From Allorhizobium paknamense (GTDB taxonomy: Bacteria > Pseudomonadota > Alphaproteobacteria > Rhizobiales > Rhizobiaceae): a stretch of DNA of 64,000 nt. Below the pieces are notes generated by a model. That model saw nothing but the letters and a program-made list of their open reading frames with translations. It was not told where the DNA came from and made no database searches. The stretch lies in the NCBI RefSeq assembly GCF_030815125.1, contig NZ_JAUSWH010000001.1, forward strand, positions 62,001 to 126,000, in the 5' to 3' direction. Both the position numbers and the translations under genes were made by a program. Positions 1-8,550 of the stretch are shown here, in pieces. Numbering within the stretch: position 1 is the stretch's first letter; every line of letters starts with the position of its first letter.

Positions 1-642
1 GAACTGGCGCTGGCCCAGGCGGAGGCTTCGCTGGAACAGTCTAAATCCAGCTGGGATCTCGCCATTCGCGAACGCGAACGGCAGGAACGGCTGGGCGATT
101 CCGGCTCGATCCAGGAGCGGGAAAAAGCGGCCTCCACCGAGGAACAGGCCGCCGCCGCCTATCGTGAAGCCGTCGCCACCCGCGACGTGGCGAAGCTGAA
201 CCTCGAACGCGCCGACGTGCGCTCCACGGTGAACGGCACGATCAGTAACCTCTCACTCCAGCCGGGGGATTATGTCGCCGCAGGAACCGCAAAGGTAGCG
301 GTGGTCAACAGCGATTCGCTGCGGGCGGAAGGCTATTTCGAGGAGAACAAGCTGCCACGTATAAAGCCCGGCGACCGCGCCCGCATTCATCTCATGGGCC
401 AGAAAATCGTGCTGGATGGCGTGGTTGACAGCATCGCCACCGGCATCGAAGACCGCGAGCGCTCCTCTTCCACCGGCCTGCTCGCCAACATCACCCCCAC
501 CTTCAACTGGGTTCGCCTTGCCCAGCGCGTGCCTGTTCGTATTCGCCTGATCAATGTACCACAGGACGTGGCGCTGATTGCCGGTCTGACGGCAACCGTG
601 GAAGTGATCGGCCCGGACGGCGAGCAGTTGAGCAGCAAATGA
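1..642 (+). CDS. HlyD-family membrane fusion protein, C-terminal part (5' end outside window)
   Basis: The reading frame is open from base 1, so the start lies upstream of the window. The visible part is the C-terminal ~213 residues of a periplasmic adaptor of a multidrug or small-molecule efflux system (HlyD/EmrA/AaeA type). It shows an Ala/Glu/Arg-rich coiled-coil hairpin (first ~65 residues), then the returning lipoyl half (AKLNLERADVRSTVNG followed by LSLQPGDYV), which is the usual signature, and then beta-barrel segments ending in LIAGLTATVEV. Such proteins bridge an inner-membrane transporter to an outer-membrane channel. The partner transporter is not in view and the substrate cannot be told. 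A terminator hairpin follows at once, so this is the last gene of its operon. Confidence 0.85.
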   Translation, partial: ELALAQAEASLEQSKSSWDLAIRERERQERLGDSGSIQEREKAASTEEQAAAAYREAVATRDVAKLNLERADVRSTVNGTISNLSLQPGDYVAAGTAKVAVVNSDSLRAEGYFEENKLPRIKPGDRARIHLMGQKIVLDGVVDSIATGIEDRERSSSTGLLANITPTFNWVRLAQRVPVRIRLINVPQDVALIAGLTATVEVIGPDGEQLSSK

Positions 643-643
643 A

Positions 644-680
644 AAAAGGCGCCGGTGCGACAACCGGTGCCTTTTTCATT
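644..680 (+). terminator. Rho-independent terminator after the HlyD-family gene
   Basis: A GC-rich inverted repeat (GGCGCCGGT against ACCGGTGCC, loop TGCGACA-like) is preceded by an A-run and followed by TTTTTC immediately after the stop codon. The A-run and T-run extend the stem, so it could work in both directions. Confidence 0.75.
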
Positions 681-700
681 TTCAAATATTTTCAGCTCAT

Positions 701-823
701 ACCAAGGCTCGAAGATGCTGACGCATCCTCGCCTTGAAGGAATTTCGAATATCTCAAATGCGTCGATGGCTTGAGATATTCGAAAAGGGAATACGAAGAG
801 TCATCTTCAATGACTCTTCGTAT
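701..823. repeat. Intergenic palindromic repeat, family 1, copy 1
   Basis: Three adjacent palindromes are seen: CAAGGC...GATGC / GCATC...GCCTTG (701-737), TTCGAATATCTCAA / TTGAGATATTCGAA (744-784), and a perfect 13-bp stem ATACGAAGAGTCA / TGACTCTTCGTAT with a 7-nt loop (791-823). The same three modules recur in reverse order at 8551-8678, and single modules elsewhere in the window. The last palindrome ends on the first base of the fpr stop codon. The structure resembles rhizobial intergenic mosaic elements (RIME); identity with RIME was not tested. Confidence 0.8.
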
Positions 824-1635
824 CAGCCGACGAAAGCGCGTTCGATCACGAATTCCGCCGGCTTGTTATTGGCGCCTTCGGTAAGGCCAGCCTTTTCCAG
901 CAGTTCCTTGGTGTCTTTCAGCATCGCCGCAGAGCCGCAGATCATGCCGCGATCAATGGCGGGGTCCAGAGGCGGCACACCGAGATCGGTGAACAGCTTG
1001 CCATTGGCAATGAGATCGGTGATGCGGCCCTGGAAGGGGAAGTCTTCACGGGTGACGGTCGCGTAATGCTTCAGCTTGTCGCCGACGATTTCGCTCAGCA
1101 TCTCATCGGCCTTGATCTCTTCGATCAGGTCGAAGCCATATTTCAATTCGGATACTTCCCGGCAGGTATGGGTGAGGATGACTTCCTCGAACTTCTCATA
1201 GGTTTCCGGGTCGCGGATCAGGCTGGCAAAGGGCGCGATGCCGGTGCCGGTGGAAAACATGTAAAGGCGACGGCCCGGCACCAGAGCATCCAGCACCAGG
1301 GTGCCGGTCGGCTTCTTGCGCATCAACACCTTGTCGCCCGGCTGAATGCGCTGCAAATGCTGCGTCAGCGGACCATTGGGCACCTTGATGGAGAAGAATT
1401 CCAGTTCTTCATCCCAGGAAGGGCTGGCGATGGAATAGGCGCGGTAAATCGGCTTGCCCTCGACCATCAACCCGATCATCGCGAACTCGCCGGAGCGGAA
1501 GCGAAAACCCTGAGGCCGGGTCATGCGGAAGCGGAAAAGACGGTCCGTATAATGCGTCACGCTCAGCACGGTTTCGGCGTAGACGCCTTCCGGCACGATG
1601 AGTTCGGCTTGGTCGGTTTTCACAGGAGCGTTCAT
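823..1635 (-). CDS. fpr: Ferredoxin--NADP+ reductase
   Basis: This 270-residue flavoprotein moves electrons between NADPH and ferredoxin or flavodoxin. The N-terminal FAD domain carries RAYSIASPSWDEE (the RxYS FAD motif) and the NADP domain carries STGTGIAPFASLIRDPE, followed by THTCREVSELKY and MICGSAAML. The C-terminus EFVIERAFVG matches the extended bacterial FPR tail. The ATG at 1635 gives the usual bacterial FPR length; an upstream in-frame start at 1752 would add 39 residues of non-conserved sequence. It lies 229 bases downstream of the sulfite-reductase gene set on the same strand and is the obvious electron donor for it through a ferredoxin, since no cysJ flavoprotein is present. The gap holds a repeat. 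Confidence 0.9.
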   Translation of the reverse strand: MNAPVKTDQAELIVPEGVYAETVLSVTHYTDRLFRFRMTRPQGFRFRSGEFAMIGLMVEGKPIYRAYSIASPSWDEELEFFSIKVPNGPLTQHLQRIQPGDKVLMRKKPTGTLVLDALVPGRRLYMFSTGTGIAPFASLIRDPETYEKFEEVILTHTCREVSELKYGFDLIEEIKADEMLSEIVGDKLKHYATVTREDFPFQGRITDLIANGKLFTDLGVPPLDPAIDRGMICGSAAMLKDTKELLEKAGLTEGANNKPAEFVIERAFVG

Positions 1636-1798
1636 CGAAATTCTAACCTTGCATATCGTCCACGGCCATTTCACGGGGCTCCTATACACTTGAAGCGTGT
1701 TTTGGGAAAGCCCGGGCAATGACAAGCCAGCCTCGCGGCGAGCACATATCATTCCATGACCGGAAACCTGTTTCGTTACTGACAGAGATCACATCGCA

Positions 1799-1850
1799 TC
1801 AGAGTGTTTCCCGAAAAGGTGGAATCCGGTTTGCCGTCCGGAAACACATA
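1799..1850. repeat. Intergenic palindromic repeat, family 2, partial copy
   Basis: The segment carries AGAGTGTTTCCC, GGTGGAATCCGGTTTGCC and GTCCGGAAACAC. This is the same arrangement (hexamer AGAG.., GTGGAA.CCGGTTT.CCGTCCGGAAA) as one half of the 105-bp copies at 35058 and 48493. It lies between the DUF934 gene and fpr, close to the DUF934 stop codon. Confidence 0.6.
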
Positions 1851-1864
1851 AAAGCTGCAACGGC

Positions 1865-2374
1865 TCACCCCGCGACCGTCCGGCGGCGCCAGCTATAGCC
1901 TTCCACCTCTGCCGCCGGACGCGCCGTCGGCTGATAGTGGTTGGCAATGCCCGGCAGGCGGCCTTCCTCCAGACGCTTGATGGCCACGGCATTGGTGACC
2001 GCAAAGCTGTTGAAGCCGGTGCGCAACATCAGCGGCACCTGATCGATCAACACGTCGCCAACGGCACGAAGCTCGCCCTGATAGTTAAGCCGCTCGCGCA
2101 AGAGCGAGGCATGGCTGAACCCGCGGCCATCGTTGAAGGCGGGAAACTGGACGGCAATCAATTCGACACGGTCGAGGTGGGCCGCGAGTTTGGTGACATC
2201 ATCGGCTGGCTTGATGAGAACACCAAGGCCGACCTCATTGGTTTCCGCGACTGCGCTCAGGAACGCATCGAGAGGCAGGAGCGGCTTCTGCCCCTCGCCT
2301 GCCTTGACCTCATCGGTCTCGATGATCCAGTTATCCTGCTCGGCAAAGCCGCTTTCTTTCCAGATACGGGTCAT
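1865..2374 (-). CDS. DUF934 protein, sulfite-reduction associated
   Basis: A 169-residue protein of the DUF934 (COG3749) family, which is found next to cysI in many proteobacteria and has no proven activity. The start at 2374 has a GAGGAC Shine-Dalgarno sequence at good spacing and gives the family N-terminus MTRIWKESGF. Family features seen are the mid-protein QFPAFNDGRGFSHASLLR stretch and, near the end, VPLMLRTGFNSFAV. It begins 10 bases after the cysI stop and so is almost certainly translated from the same mRNA. The context argues for a role in sulfite reductase assembly or electron supply; that is inference. Confidence 0.85.
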   Translation of the reverse strand: MTRIWKESGFAEQDNWIIETDEVKAGEGQKPLLPLDAFLSAVAETNEVGLGVLIKPADDVTKLAAHLDRVELIAVQFPAFNDGRGFSHASLLRERLNYQGELRAVGDVLIDQVPLMLRTGFNSFAVTNAVAIKRLEEGRLPGIANHYQPTARPAAEVEGYSWRRRTVAG

Positions 2375-2384
2375 GATCTTGTCC

Positions 2385-4055
2385 TCAGGCGGCTTCGGCA
2401 GCAGCGCCGTAAAGCGCATCCTTGAAGGGCTTCGGCCCAACGCGGCGATAGGCTTCCAGGAAGGTTTCCTCGGGGCTCAGACGCAAGCCCAGATAGGTAT
2501 CCACCACTGTCTCAACGGCGTCCGTCACCTTCTCGGGCTCGAAGCCGCGGCCAATGATTTCACCGATCGACGAGTTTTCATCGCCGGAACCGCCGAGCGT
2601 GATCTGGTACAGTTCCGCGCCCTTCTTCTCCACACCCAAAAGGCCGATATGGCCGACATGGTGGTGGCCGCAGGCATTGATGCAGCCGGAAATCTTGATC
2701 TTCAACTCGCCGATTTCCGCCTGACGGGCCTGCGAGCCGAAACGCTCGGAAATGGCCTGCGCCACCGGAATGGACCGGGCATTGGCCAGCGCGCAATAAT
2801 CCAGCCCGGGACAGGCAATGATGTCCGTAATCAGATTGGAGTTTGCGGTCGCCAGATTGGCAGTCTTCAGGTTTTCGTACAGCGCATAAAGATCAGCCAT
2901 GGCCACATGCGGCAGAATGAGGTTCTGCTCATGGCTCACGCGGATCTCGTCAAAGGCGTAACGCTCGGCCAGATCGGCCACCAGTTCCATCTGCGCATCC
3001 GAGGCATCGCCCGGAATGCCGCCGATCGGTTTCAGCGAAATCGTCACCATGCCATAATCGGGATGCTTGTGCGGCTGCACGTTCTGAGCAACCCAGGTGG
3101 CGAAATCGGCATCCGCCTTCTTGGCCTTGGCGAGGAGTTCCCAGCCTTCGGGGCGGGCTGCCAGTTCAGGCGGGGCAAAATAACGCTCGATGGCGCGAAT
3201 GTCTGCATCGGGAAGCTTCAGAACGCTATCCTTCAGCTCGGCAAATTCGGCTTCCACCTGTCGCGTCAGTTCTTCCGTGCCGGTTTCATGCACGAGGATC
3301 TTGATGCGGGCCTTGTACTTGTTATCGCGGCGGCCATGCAGGTTATAAACGCGCACGATAGCCGTCACATAGGACAGAAGATCCTCTTCCGGCAGGAAGT
3401 CGCGAATCTTCTTGGCGATCATCGGCGTACGGCCCTGCCCGCCGCCGACATAGACGGCAAAGCCGAGCTTGCCCGCCTCGTCCTTTTTCAGTTGCAGGCC
3501 AATATCGTGCACCTGAATGGCTGCACGGTCATGCGGCGCCCCTGTCACCGCAATCTTGAACTTGCGCGGCAGGAAGGAAAACTCCGGATGAACGGAGGAC
3601 CATTGCCTCAGGATTTCCGCGTAAGGGCGCGGATCGGCCACTTCATCACGGGCCGCACCGGCAAAATGATCCGCCGTCACGTTGCGGATGCAGTTGCCAG
3701 AGGTCTGGATGGCATGCATCTCGACGCTGGCGAGGTCTGCCAGAATATCCGGCGTGTCCTTCAGGGCGGGCCAATTGTACTGAATGTTCTGCCGCGTGGT
3801 GAAATGGCCGTAGCCACGGTCATATTTGCGCGCCACATGGGCCAGCATGCGCAACTGTTTCGAATTCAGCGTACCATAGGGAATAGCGACACGCAGCATA
3901 TAGGCATGAAGCTGCAGATACACGCCATTCATCAGGCGCAGCGGCTTGAAGGCATCTTCCGCCAATTCGCCGGAAAGGCGGCGCGCCACCTGATCACGGA
4001 ACTGCTCCACGCGGGCGGACACGAAGGCGTGGTCGAACTCATCGTAACGATACAT
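2385..4055 (-). CDS. cysI: Nitrite/sulfite reductase (assimilatory sulfite reductase hemoprotein)
   Basis: A 556-residue siroheme/4Fe-4S enzyme that reduces sulfite to sulfide with six electrons, in the cytoplasm, for cysteine synthesis. The C-terminal half holds the cluster ligands C415-x5-C421 (ACPGLDYC) and C458-x3-C462 (SGCINACGHHH), which also hold siroheme. The N-terminal half has the paired ferredoxin-like repeats with FTTRQNIQ, typical of siroheme enzymes. Siroheme synthase is encoded two genes upstream, DUF2849 directly upstream (8 bases) and DUF934 downstream. No CysJ is present, so electrons probably come from ferredoxin via Fpr. Nitrite as an alternative substrate cannot be excluded from sequence, but the cysG-DUF2849-DUF934 context is that of sulfate assimilation. 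Confidence 0.9.
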   Translation of the reverse strand: MYRYDEFDHAFVSARVEQFRDQVARRLSGELAEDAFKPLRLMNGVYLQLHAYMLRVAIPYGTLNSKQLRMLAHVARKYDRGYGHFTTRQNIQYNWPALKDTPDILADLASVEMHAIQTSGNCIRNVTADHFAGAARDEVADPRPYAEILRQWSSVHPEFSFLPRKFKIAVTGAPHDRAAIQVHDIGLQLKKDEAGKLGFAVYVGGGQGRTPMIAKKIRDFLPEEDLLSYVTAIVRVYNLHGRRDNKYKARIKILVHETGTEELTRQVEAEFAELKDSVLKLPDADIRAIERYFAPPELAARPEGWELLAKAKKADADFATWVAQNVQPHKHPDYGMVTISLKPIGGIPGDASDAQMELVADLAERYAFDEIRVSHEQNLILPHVAMADLYALYENLKTANLATANSNLITDIIACPGLDYCALANARSIPVAQAISERFGSQARQAEIGELKIKISGCINACGHHHVGHIGLLGVEKKGAELYQITLGGSGDENSSIGEIIGRGFEPEKVTDAVETVVDTYLGLRLSPEETFLEAYRRVGPKPFKDALYGAAAEAA

Positions 4056-4063
4056 GCTAATCC

Positions 4064-4378
4064 TCAGGCAGCAACGAAATCGGAATCGGCAGCGCCGTAT
4101 CCGTCAGCATAGGCAATGGTGGGACCAAGCGCGCGAATACGCTCACGCAGGCGCAGCGGCCAGAGCTTGCCATCCCGCTCCTCGACATCGACGACATTGA
4201 CGTCAACGACGAGATTATCGGCAAAGGCGCGCTTGCCGGTTTCCTCGAGCGCGGCCACGGCTTCAGCATGGCGCGCCACGAAGGCATCCTGAAGGTTTTC
4301 CGTCCAATTGCCGGCGGCATCGAGCCAGACGGCAATGCCATCCAACAGGCGATTGGCAGTCAAGACTTTCTGAGCCAT
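4064..4378 (-). CDS. DUF2849 protein of the sulfite-reductase operon
   Basis: A 104-residue cytoplasmic protein (MAQKVLTANRLLDGIAVW...) of the DUF2849 family, which sits between cysG and cysI in many alphaproteobacteria. The ATG at 4378 is preferred over an in-frame TTG two codons upstream, which would overlap the cysG stop. Spacing to cysG is two bases and to cysI eight, so the three genes form one transcript. The central stretch NLVVDVNVVDVEERDGKLWPLRLRER has alternating charge. No catalytic motif is evident. A role as a small subunit or chaperone for sulfite reductase is suggested by context only. Confidence 0.85.
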   Translation of the reverse strand: MAQKVLTANRLLDGIAVWLDAAGNWTENLQDAFVARHAEAVAALEETGKRAFADNLVVDVNVVDVEERDGKLWPLRLRERIRALGPTIAYADGYGAADSDFVAA

Positions 4379-4380
4379 GG

Positions 4381-5835
4381 TCAAACCCTCACTGTTTCCT
4401 GATCGGCATCCGCCGAGAGGCGAAGCGGCTTCGACAGCGCGAAATTCGCGCCCGCCACCGCATCCCCGATAATCACCATGACGGGGCCTTTCAGCTCTTC
4501 GCGATGCTCAAGCCCCGGCAATTCCAAAAGCGTACCATGCAACAGCGTGCGGCTGGCGCGCCCGGCATTTTCAATCACGGCCACGGTGGTATCCGCCGCA
4601 AGCCCTGCCTGCATCAAGCGCTCCGCAACGGAAGCTGCGACACTGCGGCCCATATAAACTGCAACCGTTGCGCCGGAAAGAGCAAGACGGGCCCAATCCG
4701 GCAAAACATCGCCATGCAAATCATGGCCGGTGGTAAAGACCAGCGAGGACGAAACACCCCGCAGCGTCAGCGGCAATTCGAAATCCGCCGCCGCGGCAAG
4801 AGCGGAGGTTATCCCCGGTACGATCTCATAGGCCACGCCGGCATCGCGAAGGGCGGCCATTTCCTCGCCAGCCCTCCCGAAAACCAGCGGATCGCCGGAT
4901 TTCAACCGCACCACCCGCTTGCCCGCCAGACCGAGTTCCACCAGCAGCGCGTTGATCTCGCTCTGGGACTTGGAATGGCAGCCTTTACGTTTTCCAACGG
5001 GAATGCGCTCGGCATCCCGCCGCCCCATATCCACCACGGCCTGCGGAACCAGGGCGTCATACACGATAGCGTCTGCTTCCATCATCAGGCGATGCGCACG
5101 AAGCGTCAGCAAATCCTCCGCACCCGGCCCCACCAGGAAAACCCGGCCTTCGACCTTGTCAGCCGCCACACCCTTCAAGAGCCGGGTCGCTTCGCGGCGG
5201 GCCGCGCTGACATCGCCAGCCTCTACCGCATCGGCAACCTTGCCCTTGAAGAAAGCGCGCCAGTACAGACGGCGCGGAGCACCGCGCGGCACCAGCTTTT
5301 CCACCGCCGTGCGGTAGGAGTTTGCAAGACGCCCAAGCTTGCCCATCGAACGCGGCAGAAGACGGTCCACATCGGCGCGGATCATCTGCGCCAGTACGGG
5401 ACCAACACCCTCCGTGCCAATCGCCACCGCAACAGGCGCGCGGTTGACGAGCGCAGGCGTGTAGAAATCGCAATAGTCGGGCTGGTCCACGGCATTGGCC
5501 GGAATCTTCATCGCACGGGCGGCATCGACGATCCGCCGGTCTTCGACATTTTCACCGGTTGCCGCAAAGACGAGTGCAAAGCCTTCAAGAAGGGCGGGAC
5601 AGAAATCACGGTCATCCACCACAATGGCTTCCCGCGCCAGAAAAGCCGCGTAATCCGCCTCCGGCTCTTTGGCGAAGGCAATAATGTCAGCTTCAGTGTT
5701 GCGCAGAAGCCTGGCCTTCGCATAGGCCTCGTCTCCAGCACCAAAAACGGCCACCTTCGCGCCAGCAACGCGAAAGAAAGCCGGGAACACTGTCAGCCTG
5801 TCCGAATCCTTGGTCAACACGCACCTCTTTGACAT
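4381..5835 (-). CDS. cysG: Siroheme synthase (trifunctional CysG)
   Basis: A 484-residue fusion that makes siroheme from uroporphyrinogen III. The N-terminal ~200 residues are the precorrin-2 dehydrogenase/ferrochelatase (KVAVFGAGDEAYAKARLL Rossmann motif, NAVDQPDYCDFYTPA, then RSMGKLGRLANSYR). The C-terminal part is SUMT methyltransferase (VFLVGPGAEDLLTLRAHRL, VVRLKSGDPLVFGRAGEE, EIVPGITSALAAA). The start is uncertain: ATG at 5835 is used here, while an in-frame TTG at 5847 would add four residues; neither has a strong Shine-Dalgarno. It is the first gene of the cysG-DUF2849-cysI-DUF934 operon and supplies the siroheme that CysI needs. Confidence 0.93.
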   Translation of the reverse strand: MSKRCVLTKDSDRLTVFPAFFRVAGAKVAVFGAGDEAYAKARLLRNTEADIIAFAKEPEADYAAFLAREAIVVDDRDFCPALLEGFALVFAATGENVEDRRIVDAARAMKIPANAVDQPDYCDFYTPALVNRAPVAVAIGTEGVGPVLAQMIRADVDRLLPRSMGKLGRLANSYRTAVEKLVPRGAPRRLYWRAFFKGKVADAVEAGDVSAARREATRLLKGVAADKVEGRVFLVGPGAEDLLTLRAHRLMMEADAIVYDALVPQAVVDMGRRDAERIPVGKRKGCHSKSQSEINALLVELGLAGKRVVRLKSGDPLVFGRAGEEMAALRDAGVAYEIVPGITSALAAAADFELPLTLRGVSSSLVFTTGHDLHGDVLPDWARLALSGATVAVYMGRSVAASVAERLMQAGLAADTTVAVIENAGRASRTLLHGTLLELPGLEHREELKGPVMVIIGDAVAGANFALSKPLRLSADADQETVRV

Positions 5836-6046
5836 GAGTATCGTCAATTAAGCACAGTTCCTGAAGAAACAGAAATCCGTATGACCGCGAAGGCGGGCAT
5901 TTCTTTGCTCAGTGTTGCCGGTGGCACGCAAAACCCATCCGCGCGTGCCCATTGCTGCCCCAAAGGCGTGGATGAACACCCGGCATATTCCATTCCCGGG
6001 CGTTTATGCGCTACAACGCCATGACAAAGAAAAGAAGGACATCCCC

Positions 6047-6634
6047 TTGAGCGACCCAAGCCTGACAGCCCGCCTGCTCGACGTGATCGAAAATGATATC
6101 GTTCCGCTGACGCAAAAAGGCGTCGAAGCCGGAAACAAGATCTTCGGCGCCGCCATCCTGCGCAAATCCGATCTTTCGCTGGTGCTGGCGGAAACCAATA
6201 ACGAGCTGGAAAACCCGCTGTGGCACGGCGAGGTTCATACGCTGAAGCGGTTTTACGAAATGGCGGAGCGGCCCGACACCTCCGATCTCATCTTCCTCTC
6301 CACCCACGAACCCTGCACCATGTGCATGTCCTCCATCACCTGGGCGGGGTTTGACAATTTCTATTACTTCTTCAGCCATGAGGACAGCCGGGACGCCTTT
6401 GCCATTCCGCACGATCTGAAAATCCTCAAGGAAGTCTTCGGCCTTGAGCCCGGCGGCTATCGCAAGCAAAACGCCTTCTGGCACAGTTTCTGGCTCAATG
6501 AGATGATCGAATTCGCCGATGACAGCGAAAGGCAGGACCTGATGGTGCAGGCGGAGCGCATCCGCACGCTCTATGGCGACCTTTCCGCCCGCTACCAGTC
6601 CGGCAAATCCGGCAACAGCATCCCCCTCAACTGA
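6047..6634 (+). CDS. Nucleoside/cytidine deaminase-family zinc enzyme
   Basis: A protein of about 195 residues with the deaminase zinc site: WHGEVHTLKRF (H and the catalytic E of HxE) and, ~40 residues on, HEPCTMCMSSI (PCxxC). The fold is that of cytidine/deoxycytidylate and tRNA adenosine deaminases, but the spacing and the long C-terminal helical tail differ from TadA, and the substrate cannot be named. The TTG at 6047 is chosen as start because an AGAAGGA Shine-Dalgarno sits 8 bases before it; the open frame extends back to an ATG at 5912 without conserved sequence. It is followed 20 bases later by mazG, another nucleotide-pool enzyme, probably on the same mRNA. Confidence 0.75.
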   Translation: MSDPSLTARLLDVIENDIVPLTQKGVEAGNKIFGAAILRKSDLSLVLAETNNELENPLWHGEVHTLKRFYEMAERPDTSDLIFLSTHEPCTMCMSSITWAGFDNFYYFFSHEDSRDAFAIPHDLKILKEVFGLEPGGYRKQNAFWHSFWLNEMIEFADDSERQDLMVQAERIRTLYGDLSARYQSGKSGNSIPLN

Positions 6635-6654
6635 GCAGCAAACGGAACAGACGG

Positions 6655-7497
6655 ATGGAGCCTTCGAAGGACATTGCGCGGCTGCTCGAGATCATGGCCG
6701 CCCTGCGCCAGCCGGATACCGGCTGCCCTTGGGACATCGAGCAAAGCTTCGAAACCATCAAGCCCTATACGATTGAAGAAGCCTATGAGGTGGCAGACGC
6801 CATCGAGCGCAATGATCCGGATGATCTCTGCGAGGAACTGGGCGACCTTTTGCTGCAGGTGGTTTTCCATGCCCGCATCGCCGAAGAGCAGGGCCTGTTC
6901 AGCTTCGGTGACGTGGTGCAGGCCATCACCCGCAAGATGATTCGCCGCCACCCGCATGTCTTCGCCCGCTCTGATGCCGATACGCCTGAGGCCGTAAAAG
7001 CGCAATGGGACGCCATCAAGCAGGCGGAAAAACGCGAACGCGCCGCGCGCCGCACGCAACGTGGCATGGCGGAAGACAAGGCCAAGGGGCTTCTCGCAGA
7101 AGTCCAGCGCAGCTTTCCGGCCCTGACAGAGGCCCTGAAAATCCAGGAGAAAGCTGCGAAAGTCGGCTTCGACTGGGACAAGCCGGAGCCCATTCTCGAC
7201 AAGATCGAAGAAGAAATCGCCGAACTGCGCGAAGCGCTGCGGGACGGTGCGCAAAACCGCGTTCAGGATGAGTTGGGCGATCTCCTCTTCGCCCTCGTCA
7301 ATATCGGACGGCATGTCAAAAGCGATCCCGAACAGGCGCTGCGCGGCACCAACAGCAAATTCCGGCGCCGTTTCCGGCACATCGAGGAGAGTCTGGAAAA
7401 ACAAGGTGAAGATATTCACCACGCCACGCTGGAGCGCATGGAAGAACTCTGGCAAGACGCCAAGCATCTGGAACGCCAGGCGGACACAACAGAATAA
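6655..7497 (+). CDS. mazG: Nucleoside triphosphate pyrophosphohydrolase MazG
   Basis: A 280-residue protein with the two tandem MazG domains of the housekeeping enzyme, which hydrolyses NTPs and dNTPs to NMP and pyrophosphate and cleans the nucleotide pool. Domain 1 shows CPWDIEQSFETI and the metal-binding EEAYE (residues 41-45) and EELGD (60-64). Domain 2 has KVGFDWDKPEPILDKIEEEIAEL and QDELGDLLFALVN. Length and motif order agree with the enterobacterial and rhizobial proteins. It follows the deaminase gene closely and is followed by a weak hairpin and tRNA-Leu. Confidence 0.93.
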   Translation: MEPSKDIARLLEIMAALRQPDTGCPWDIEQSFETIKPYTIEEAYEVADAIERNDPDDLCEELGDLLLQVVFHARIAEEQGLFSFGDVVQAITRKMIRRHPHVFARSDADTPEAVKAQWDAIKQAEKRERAARRTQRGMAEDKAKGLLAEVQRSFPALTEALKIQEKAAKVGFDWDKPEPILDKIEEEIAELREALRDGAQNRVQDELGDLLFALVNIGRHVKSDPEQALRGTNSKFRRRFRHIEESLEKQGEDIHHATLERMEELWQDAKHLERQADTTE

Positions 7498-7531
7498 GCC
7501 CCTGACGATTGAGGGAATAAGGGGTTTTCCC
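7496..7531 (+). terminator. Weak terminator after mazG
   Basis: An 8-bp stem (AAGCCCCT with AGGGGTTT, one G-T wobble, loop of 16) overlaps the mazG stop codon and is followed by TTTT. The long loop makes it a weak candidate. Confidence 0.4.
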
Positions 7532-7590
7532 ACCTCGCATCGTGGGGAACCTCTTGCATTTTTTTTCCAGCCCGTTGAAAAGGCTGGCAA

Positions 7591-7675
7591 GCGGACGTGG
7601 CGAAACTGGTAGACGCAAGGGACTTAAAATCCCTCGGAGTGATCCGTACGGGTTCGATTCCCGTCGTCCGCACCA
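7591..7675 (+). tRNA. tRNA-Leu (anticodon UAA)
   Basis: The acceptor stem GCGGACG pairs with CGTCCGC and is followed by A-CCA encoded in the DNA. The anticodon stem AGGGA / TCCCT closes loop CTTAAAA, with anticodon TAA at 7625-7627. The T arm is ACGGG-TTCGATT-CCCGT, and the ~85-nt length with a variable arm CGGAGTGATCCGT is that of a class II leucine tRNA. It reads UUA and UUG. No integrase gene or duplicated tRNA end was seen nearby. Confidence 0.97.
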
Positions 7676-7758
7676 TCTCTGAAGATCCTGACGTCGCTGT
7701 CTTTTCCTGAACCGTTCAAAAAACTTTCGGTTGAGATCACTGAAATTTAAGGCTTGCG

Positions 7759-7773
7759 GAACACAACTGGAAC
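7759..7773. promoter_or_regulatory. LexA (SOS) box in front of lexA
   Basis: GAAC-ACAACTG-GAAC is an exact match to the alphaproteobacterial LexA box (GAAC-N7-GAAC, the reverse of GTTC-N7-GTTC). It lies 47 bases before the lexA start and implies autorepression. Confidence 0.85.
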
Positions 7774-7784
7774 ATATAGCGTAT

Positions 7785-7799
7785 GTTCTGGATTTGTTT
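7785..7799. promoter_or_regulatory. Second, imperfect LexA box in front of lexA
   Basis: GTTC-TGGATTT-GTTT matches GTTC-N7-GTTC in seven of eight fixed positions and lies 11 bases downstream of the perfect box, 20 bases before the lexA start. The two boxes are in opposite orientation. Confidence 0.5.
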
Positions 7800-7819
7800 C
7801 ACGGATTCGAGGATCCCCG

Positions 7820-8533
7820 ATGCTGACGCGCAAGCAACAGGAACTTCTGCTTTTCATTCACGAGCGAATGAAGGAATCAGGCGTGCCGCCTTCCTTTGAT
7901 GAGATGAAGGATGCGCTCGATCTTGCGTCCAAATCGGGCATCCATCGCCTGATCACGGCGCTGGAGGAACGCGGCTTTATTCGCCGGCTGCCGAACAGGG
8001 CGCGTGCGCTTGAGGTTATCAAGCTGCCGGAAGCGATGATGCCGAGCATTCCGCCCCGGCGGGGGACGTTTTCGCCCTCCGTTATCGAGGGCAGCCGGGG
8101 CAAGCCGCCTCAGCCGAATGTTGCGCCGAAGCCAGTTGAAGAGTCCAAATCCACCTCTATTCCCGTCATGGGGCGCATTGCCGCCGGTGTGCCGATTTCG
8201 GCGATCCAGAACAACACCCACGAGATTTCCGTGCCCATGGAGATGCTCGGCACGGGGGAGCACTACGCCTTGGAAGTCAAAGGCGATTCGATGATCGAGG
8301 CGGGTATTCTCGATGGCGATACGGTGATTATCCGCAACGGCAACACCGCAAGCCCGGGGGATATCATCGTCGCGCTGGTGGATGATGAGGAAGCGACACT
8401 CAAGCGCTTTCGCCGCCGGGGCGCCTCGATTGCTCTGGAAGCGGCTAACCCCGCCTACGAGACCCGTATTTTCGGGCCGGACAGGGTCAAGATTCAGGGC
8501 AAGCTGGTGGGGTTGATTCGGCGCTATCATTGA
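7820..8533 (+). CDS. lexA: SOS regulatory repressor LexA
   Basis: A 237-residue repressor/peptidase (EC 3.4.21.88) that holds SOS genes off until RecA filaments stimulate its self-cleavage. An N-terminal winged helix ([17 protein letters not shown], then [21 protein letters not shown]) is followed by a linker and the S24 peptidase domain. The cleavage bond is A122-G123 (GRIAAGVP), the catalytic serine S157 (KGDSM) and the lysine K195 (ATLKRF). The start at 7820 gives the standard N-terminus. It stands alone between tRNA-Leu and a repeat, whereas in several rhizobia I recall lexA beside trpC-moaC-moeA and comEC. Two LexA boxes lie upstream. Confidence 0.97.
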   Translation: MLTRKQQELLLFIHERMKESGVPPSFDEMKDALDLASKSGIHRLITALEERGFIRRLPNRARALEVIKLPEAMMPSIPPRRGTFSPSVIEGSRGKPPQPNVAPKPVEESKSTSIPVMGRIAAGVPISAIQNNTHEISVPMEMLGTGEHYALEVKGDSMIEAGILDGDTVIIRNGNTASPGDIIVALVDDEEATLKRFRRRGASIALEAANPAYETRIFGPDRVKIQGKLVGLIRRYH

Positions 8534-8550
8534 TATCGTGACAGGCGGAT

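Noticed and set aside
2133-4112. Plus-strand open frame of 659 codons opposite cysI
   Set aside because: It is an antisense shadow of a well-conserved gene; composition is His/Arg-rich and no motif was found.
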